Of a stretch of DNA of 46,192 nt, positions 41,855-46,192 are shown one piece after another (position 1 is the first letter of the stretch; every line of letters starts with the position of its first letter). A program made the position numbers and the translations under genes. The DNA comes from Verrucomicrobiota bacterium (GTDB lineage Bacteria > Verrucomicrobiota > Verrucomicrobiia > Chthoniobacterales > UBA10450): NCBI GenBank assembly GCA_003219695.1, contig QHQA01000056.1, forward strand, positions 1-46,192. The letters are read 5' to 3'. The notes beneath the pieces are model-generated. The model saw only the letters and a list, made by a program, of their open reading frames with translations, made no database searches and was not told where the DNA came from.

Positions 41855-44800
41855 CTACTTACCACGAAGCAGAGCGTTTCTTTGCCTCGGGATTTTGAAT
41901 CCCTCAATCTGGCTTTTGACTTCGTTGGCGAAAGCTGCGGCGCCAGCGCCGTTTACGACCCGGTGATCGAATGTGAGCGAAAGCGTAATTACCTTTGCGC
42001 TTTCATTTCTGTTCTTGTTGGGAATTAATTCGCGGTGGGCAGTGCCGACGAAAAGCGTGGCAACTGACGGCGGCACAACAATCGGTGCGCCCGCCTTGAC
42101 TCCGAACGCGCCGAGACTTGTAATCACGACCGGTGCATTCATGGCGTCAACGCGACCGCCGCGAGTGGCAACCACTGTTTCGTTGTAAGTCTTTACGAAC
42201 TCAGGCCAGCTTTTTTTATTTGCATTCGTGATTACCGCAGTCGCCAAGCGATCACTCTCCAGCGCGACGGCAACGCCGAGATCGAAATCGTCATTCTGGA
42301 CGATCTGATCGTCTTCGAGAATGAGTCGGCGGAATGGCGCATGTTTTTCCATGGCGCGCACAACCGACCACGCAATCATGACGGAAGGGGAGGGAGCATG
42401 CTTCGGGTCTTTCGTTTTCGCGACCTCTCGGGCTTCCCGAATCGCGTCCCAGCGTGCGTCGATTTGCAGGTTGGCAGGAATCACGCGGCTGAGCTTGCGC
42501 GTGATCGTAGGCGATAGCGCCGGTTCGACCGCCATAGCCGAGGTCGGTGGCCTCGGTCGTGTGACTTCGCGCTCAGTCACTGCGCGACCGCGATCATCTC
42601 GACGAGTCGGGACTACAACTGGCGAGGTCTCAGCGGCCGCTTGAAACCGCCCAGCAAATGCCGGCTCGCTCGTGAGAATCGTGCCCAATTCCTGACCAAT
42701 CTCGACAGTATCGCCGACTTTCGTTTTCCATTCGCCCATCACTCCCTCGAACGATGATTGAATGGGATAGACGGCTTTGTCGGTTTCGACTTCGCAAAGT
42801 TCATCGTCCAGCGCGATGGGATCGCCCGGCTTTTTCAAAAGCGAAACAACTTTCGCATTGCGAATTCCTTCGCCCATTACCGGCACAGTGATGCTTTGCA
42901 CGCGGCGTTTGCCGGTCTCCGCTGTAGCCGGGGGCGCTGACCCCGGCTGGATGAATTCTGGTTCCGACGCGGCAGGACCGCGGTCAACGCGCGCGGCTAC
43001 AACTGCGCGTTCGCGTTTCGTTGTAACCGAACGCCTGATCGCAGCGATAATGCGCTCTACATCCGGCAGCGCGGCATATTCGTAGATCGGGTTGTAACCA
43101 ATCACGACGTTGGCTTTGCTAACGAGAGTCGGCGGGCTGATCATTTCATTCCAGAGCTCGGGCGTGCTTGTGATGTGAAAAATAATCATTTGCCCCACGC
43201 TGCAGTTCTCGGTGTCCTCTTGTACGACAACCAAGCGGCGAGTTTTGCGCACTGATTCTTCGATCGTGCGCTTGTCCCACGGAACGATCGAACGCAAATC
43301 AATCAACTCGACGCTTATTTCTTTGTCGATCTTCGCAATCGCTTCGAGAGATTTCTCGATCGTGTTTCCCCAGGCGATCACCGTCACGTCGGAGCCGCTC
43401 GCGCATTGGCGCGCACGACCAAGTGGAACAGCCTGGATTGGCTCCGCATATTCGTGTTCGGCCCAAAGTAAATGTTTTGGAATTAAGAAGATCACCGGGT
43501 CCTCGCAGTGCATTGCGGTCCAGAGCAACCCCGCCGCGTCCGCGGGCGTGCTGGGAATAACAATGTTTAAGCCGGGATAATGCGCGAACGCAGACTCATT
43601 CGCCTGACTGTGCCACAAGCTGCCGCCGGGAAGATACGCGCCATACGGTGCATAAATCACCGCTGGACATTTCCAATTGCCAAACGACCGCCAGCGCAGA
43701 GTCGAGATATTGGTGACCAGCTGATTGAATCCTGGATAAATGAAATCGATGAATTGCAGTTCGAACACAGGTCGCTTTCCGTATGCAGCCAGACCACAGG
43801 CGACCCCGAGAATGGTCGATTCAGCAAGAGGTGAATTGAAAACCTGTTTTGGAAATTCCGTTGAAAGCTTTTGCGTGAGACGGAACACGCCTCCCTTAGG
43901 ATCTTCGATGTCTTCACCGAAGAGAATTCGTCGCGCATCCTCCTCCAGACCGGCTCGCAAGGTTTTGTTCACCGTATCGCCGATGCGATATTTCCCGGGC
44001 GGCAGGACTTCTTTCTCGATCTTTGGCGTCGGTTTGGTGACGTTAGCGAGAAGCTCGTTAGGCGAAGGATCCTCGGCTTTTTCGCCTTCGCTGTATTCGC
44101 GACGAACGCGCTCCTTAATTTCGCTGTCGAGTTTGGCGAATTCCTCTGCGCTAATGATGCCTTCCTCGATGAGCCGATCCTTCCAACATTTAAGGGGATC
44201 GAATTTTTCGAGCTCCCGCAGTTCTTCCTCGCTGCGATACAGTTTTTGATCGTCCGAACTGGTGTGGCTGGAGAGCCGCTCCATCTTGATCCAGAAGAAG
44301 AATGGCCCGTCGCCGGCGCGAATCTTGTCGAACGCTTCCGCGGTAGCGTCGTAAAGCTGTTGCACGTTTTGTCCGTCGATCCGACGCCAGTTGTCCGGCT
44401 CGAGAATGTCCAACGCGAGCGGATTGGTCTTGCGCGTGGGCATGCTGATGCCGTAAGCGTTGTCTTCGACGAGAAAGAGCAGCGGAAGTTTTTTCTCCCT
44501 GGCGAAACAAATCGCTTCGAAAAAATCTCCCTGGCGAGTTGCGGCATCGCCGACCGTGGTTACGACGAGATTTTTTTTGCCGTCTAGCTGAATGCCCCAC
44601 GCAATGCCGCAGGCGGGAAGAAGCTGCGAACCGGTCGGCGTTGGCACGCTCCAGATGTGCAGGTCTGCATTACTGTAATGCGACGGCATCTGGCGGCCAC
44701 CGCTCCCGGTGTTCCGTTTCGCGAAATATTCGAGACCTAGCTGACGGGTGGTCATGCCGCGCCCGAGCTCGAGTCCGCGATGCCGATAATACGAGACGAT

Positions 44801-44977
44801 ATAGTCGTCGGGCTCCATTTGGATGGAGACCGCTGCCAGTCCCTCGTGGCCCATTCCGGAAACGTGGAAGTGTCCCTTGCCCTGGCGGATCAAATTCTGT
44901 TCGCGCAAATCCGCATGCCGGCTCTCCAGCATCATGGTCAAGAGCCGCAGCTGGTCTTTTTTGCCAAGGGCCGGCAT
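41855..44977 (-). CDS. Single-chain 2-oxoacid dehydrogenase: E1-alpha, E1-beta, lipoyl and E2 domains
   Basis: 1040 residues. 1-300: E1-alpha, with RHRGLELGRGM, and ThDP site GDAATRQGDFFEAICFAREK...VEDNAYGI (~142-175). ~330-655: E1-beta, with GEDIEDPKGGVFRLT, LAESTILGVACGLAAYGKRP and YAPYGAYLPGGSLWHSQANE. ~659-684: repeat-coded linker (RGPAASEPEFIQPGSAPPAT). ~690-765: lipoyl domain, VETDKAVYPIQS with the lipoylated Lys (~732). ~840-1035: E2 acyltransferase with TFDHRVVNGAGAAAFA (catalytic His ~1006). No clear E3/E1-binding (PSBD) domain. Normally three genes; all are one frame here. Probably a pyruvate or branched-chain 2-oxoacid complex using an E3 encoded elsewhere. Confidence 0.92.
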   Translation of the reverse strand: MPALGKKDQLRLLTMMLESRHADLREQNLIRQGKGHFHVSGMGHEGLAAVSIQMEPDDYIVSYYRHRGLELGRGMTTRQLGLEYFAKRNTGSGGRQMPSHYSNADLHIWSVPTPTGSQLLPACGIAWGIQLDGKKNLVVTTVGDAATRQGDFFEAICFAREKKLPLLFLVEDNAYGISMPTRKTNPLALDILEPDNWRRIDGQNVQQLYDATAEAFDKIRAGDGPFFFWIKMERLSSHTSSDDQKLYRSEEELRELEKFDPLKCWKDRLIEEGIISAEEFAKLDSEIKERVRREYSEGEKAEDPSPNELLANVTKPTPKIEKEVLPPGKYRIGDTVNKTLRAGLEEDARRILFGEDIEDPKGGVFRLTQKLSTEFPKQVFNSPLAESTILGVACGLAAYGKRPVFELQFIDFIYPGFNQLVTNISTLRWRSFGNWKCPAVIYAPYGAYLPGGSLWHSQANESAFAHYPGLNIVIPSTPADAAGLLWTAMHCEDPVIFLIPKHLLWAEHEYAEPIQAVPLGRARQCASGSDVTVIAWGNTIEKSLEAIAKIDKEISVELIDLRSIVPWDKRTIEESVRKTRRLVVVQEDTENCSVGQMIIFHITSTPELWNEMISPPTLVSKANVVIGYNPIYEYAALPDVERIIAAIRRSVTTKRERAVVAARVDRGPAASEPEFIQPGSAPPATAETGKRRVQSITVPVMGEGIRNAKVVSLLKKPGDPIALDDELCEVETDKAVYPIQSSFEGVMGEWKTKVGDTVEIGQELGTILTSEPAFAGRFQAAAETSPVVVPTRRDDRGRAVTEREVTRPRPPTSAMAVEPALSPTITRKLSRVIPANLQIDARWDAIREAREVAKTKDPKHAPSPSVMIAWSVVRAMEKHAPFRRLILEDDQIVQNDDFDLGVAVALESDRLATAVITNANKKSWPEFVKTYNETVVATRGGRVDAMNAPVVITSLGAFGVKAGAPIVVPPSVATLFVGTAHRELIPNKNRNESAKVITLSLTFDHRVVNGAGAAAFANEVKSQIEGFKIPRQRNALLRGK
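42924..43000. repeat. GTAGCCGGGGG...CGCGGCTAC element inside the E1-E2 gene
   Basis: GTAGCCGGGGGCGCTGACCC then CGG at the left and CCGCGGTCAACGCGCGCGGC then TAC at the right. Same plan and almost the same length as the ychF element (4634-4708). It codes the linker between E1-beta and the lipoyl domain. Confidence 0.85.
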
Positions 44978-45043
44978 ACGGTTGACTTTACATCGCGCTT
45001 ATCGATCGACAATCACGCGGATTTACTCGGATAAGAAATCTGG

Positions 45044-46144
45044 ATGGATTCGACAACAGCAAAATCGCAGCGGAGCAGAGGAGTAATCGAGCGTTACCGC
45101 GAATTTCTTCCGGTCTCTCCAGCGACACGGATCGTTTCCCTGGGCGAGGGGAACACGCCGCTGATCCATTGCCCGCAATTAAGCAAGCGAGTGGGCCGCG
45201 GCTGCGAAGTCTTCGTCAAAAACGAAGGAGTAAATCCCACAGGCTCGTTCAAGGACCGCGGCATGACCGTGGCTGTATCCGAAGCATTGGAGCATGGCGC
45301 GAGCGCAGTCATCTGCGCGTCAACCGGGAACACTTCGGCGTCGGCATCCGCTTATGCGACGCGGGCAGGAATTTCATGCGTCGTGATTTTGCCCGCGGGA
45401 AAAATCGCGACCGGGAAACTGCTGCAAGCCTTCGTTTACGGAGCGAAAATCGTCGCGATCGACGGCAATTTCGATGATGCGCTGCGAATCGTGTGCCAGC
45501 TCGGCGAGACCGGCGATTTGGCCATTGTAAACTCGATCAACTCGGACCGGATCGCGGGACAAAAAACCGCGGCGTTTGAGATTGCAGATGAACTGCGCGA
45601 TGCGCCAGATTTTCATTTGCTGCCCGTCGGCAACGCCGGAAACATCACTGCGTATTGGGCAGGATACCGAGAGTATTGTGCGCATGGAAGATCGACAAAA
45701 TTGCCAGTGATGATTGGATTTCAAGCGGCAGGTGCAGCGCCGATTTTTTACAACCGCATCATTGAAAAACTGGAAACGGTCGCATCCGCAATTCGAATCG
45801 GAAATCCTGCAAGCTGGAAACAGGCGCGGGCCGCAATCGCAGAATCGCGTGGAGCAATCGACGTGGTAAGCGACGAGGAGATTCTGGCAGCGCAAACATG
45901 GCTGGCGCGGCAGGAAGGAATTTTTGTGGAACCAGCAAGCGCCGCGTCAATCGCGGGACTTTTTAAATGCTGCGATTCAGGTGAAGCGGCGTATTCATTT
46001 CAGAAAATCCCGGAAGAAAGCCGGATTGTTTGCACGGTCACTGGACACGGATTGAAAGACCCTGATGTCATGATTGGACGGATGAAAGAATTAGAATCGG
46101 TCCCGGCGACCGTAGGCGATGTGCGGCGCGCGATCGGCCTTTAA
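45044..46144 (+). CDS. thrC: Threonine synthase
   Basis: 366 residues starting MDSTTAKSQRSRGVIERYRE. PLP enzyme of fold type II: EGNTPLIHCPQ, NPTGSFKDRGMTVAVSEALE with PLP Lys70, ICASTGNTSASASAYATRAG, and LLPVGNAGNITAYWAGYREY as the phosphate-binding Gly loop. Converts O-phosphohomoserine to threonine. Length (~350-370) fits the short class. Two nt before the next start, so thrC and the aspartate kinase gene form an operon for aspartate-family amino acids. Confidence 0.94.
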   Translation: MDSTTAKSQRSRGVIERYREFLPVSPATRIVSLGEGNTPLIHCPQLSKRVGRGCEVFVKNEGVNPTGSFKDRGMTVAVSEALEHGASAVICASTGNTSASASAYATRAGISCVVILPAGKIATGKLLQAFVYGAKIVAIDGNFDDALRIVCQLGETGDLAIVNSINSDRIAGQKTAAFEIADELRDAPDFHLLPVGNAGNITAYWAGYREYCAHGRSTKLPVMIGFQAAGAAPIFYNRIIEKLETVASAIRIGNPASWKQARAAIAESRGAIDVVSDEEILAAQTWLARQEGIFVEPASAASIAGLFKCCDSGEAAYSFQKIPEESRIVCTVTGHGLKDPDVMIGRMKELESVPATVGDVRRAIGL

Positions 46145-46146
46145 CC

Positions 46147-46192
46147 ATGCGTCTGATCGTTCAAAAATATGGCGGCACTTCCGTCGGCACAC
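46147..46192 (+). CDS. lysC: Aspartate kinase (3' partial, cut by window edge)
   Basis: Only 15 codons are visible: MRLIVQKYGGTSVGT. KYGGTSVG is the N-terminal signature of aspartate kinase, and the position directly after thrC supports it. Catalyses the first step of the aspartate pathway. The rest is outside the window; fusion to homoserine dehydrogenase cannot be excluded. Confidence 0.85.
   Translation, partial: MRLIVQKYGGTSVGT

Overview
The window looks like a chromosomal segment of a soil Verrucomicrobiota, probably Chthoniobacterales close to Candidatus Udaeobacter. This is inferred from the protein flavour (YXWGXW-type lipoprotein, an ECF sigma factor beside a Ser/Thr kinase, S74-type tail fibre protein, fused Bat proteins) and from a very high load of short palindromic repeats. 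No database search was possible. No phage core genes, transposases, rRNA or CRISPR arrays were seen.

Layout. 1-4132 (+): end of an S74-type surface protein, an OPT family transporter, a peroxiredoxin-like gene whose active-site Cys codon is an in-frame TGA (candidate selenoprotein), and a CdsZ-like coiled-coil zinc-ribbon protein. 4178-10326: ychF, tRNA-Pro(GGG) with a truncated copy beside it, a small conserved protein, a histone-deacetylase-like hydrolase, a GT2 glycosyltransferase, a lipoprotein, gdhA, a GIY-YIG protein and tRNA-Val(CAC). 10416-19638: OsmC, glyS, a DUF6941-like protein, MmcQ/YjbR, murI, valS, a methyltransferase and cstA. 19681-24865: an ECF sigma factor and a large receptor-like Ser/Thr kinase, separated by a repeat-flanked GxxExxY gene carrying one nonsense codon, then a MNT/HEPN pair whose HEPN gene is frameshifted at its start. 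25158-28086: a secreted hypothetical, a nitrilase-family amidase and a conserved protein of unknown function. 28291-39789 (all -): pgsA, der, then a MoxR-DUF58-DUF4381-BatA-BatB/C-BatD-BatE aerotolerance-type operon interrupted by a four-helix-bundle gene between inverted repeats. 39833-46192: an FAD monooxygenase, a decayed PfpI gene, a single-chain E1alpha-E1beta-E2 2-oxoacid dehydrogenase, thrC and the start of an aspartate kinase gene.

Three themes stand out. (1) A TGA exactly at the peroxidatic Cys position of the peroxiredoxin-like gene, followed by a 10-bp hairpin. (2) A family of 45-120 bp palindromic repeats, most with GTAG...CTAC ends, found between genes and also in frame inside genes (ychF, the deacetylase, batD, batE, the E1-E2 fusion; related repeats in der, batB/C and the GIY-YIG gene). 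They add peptides to proteins, and their ends supply the stop codons of three genes; a different repeat supplies the start codon of batA. (3) Two small cassettes (GxxExxY nuclease-like and four-helix bundle), each bounded by its own A/T-rich short repeats and each sitting inside an otherwise typical gene pair or operon. They may be a poorly described type of mobile small-gene element.
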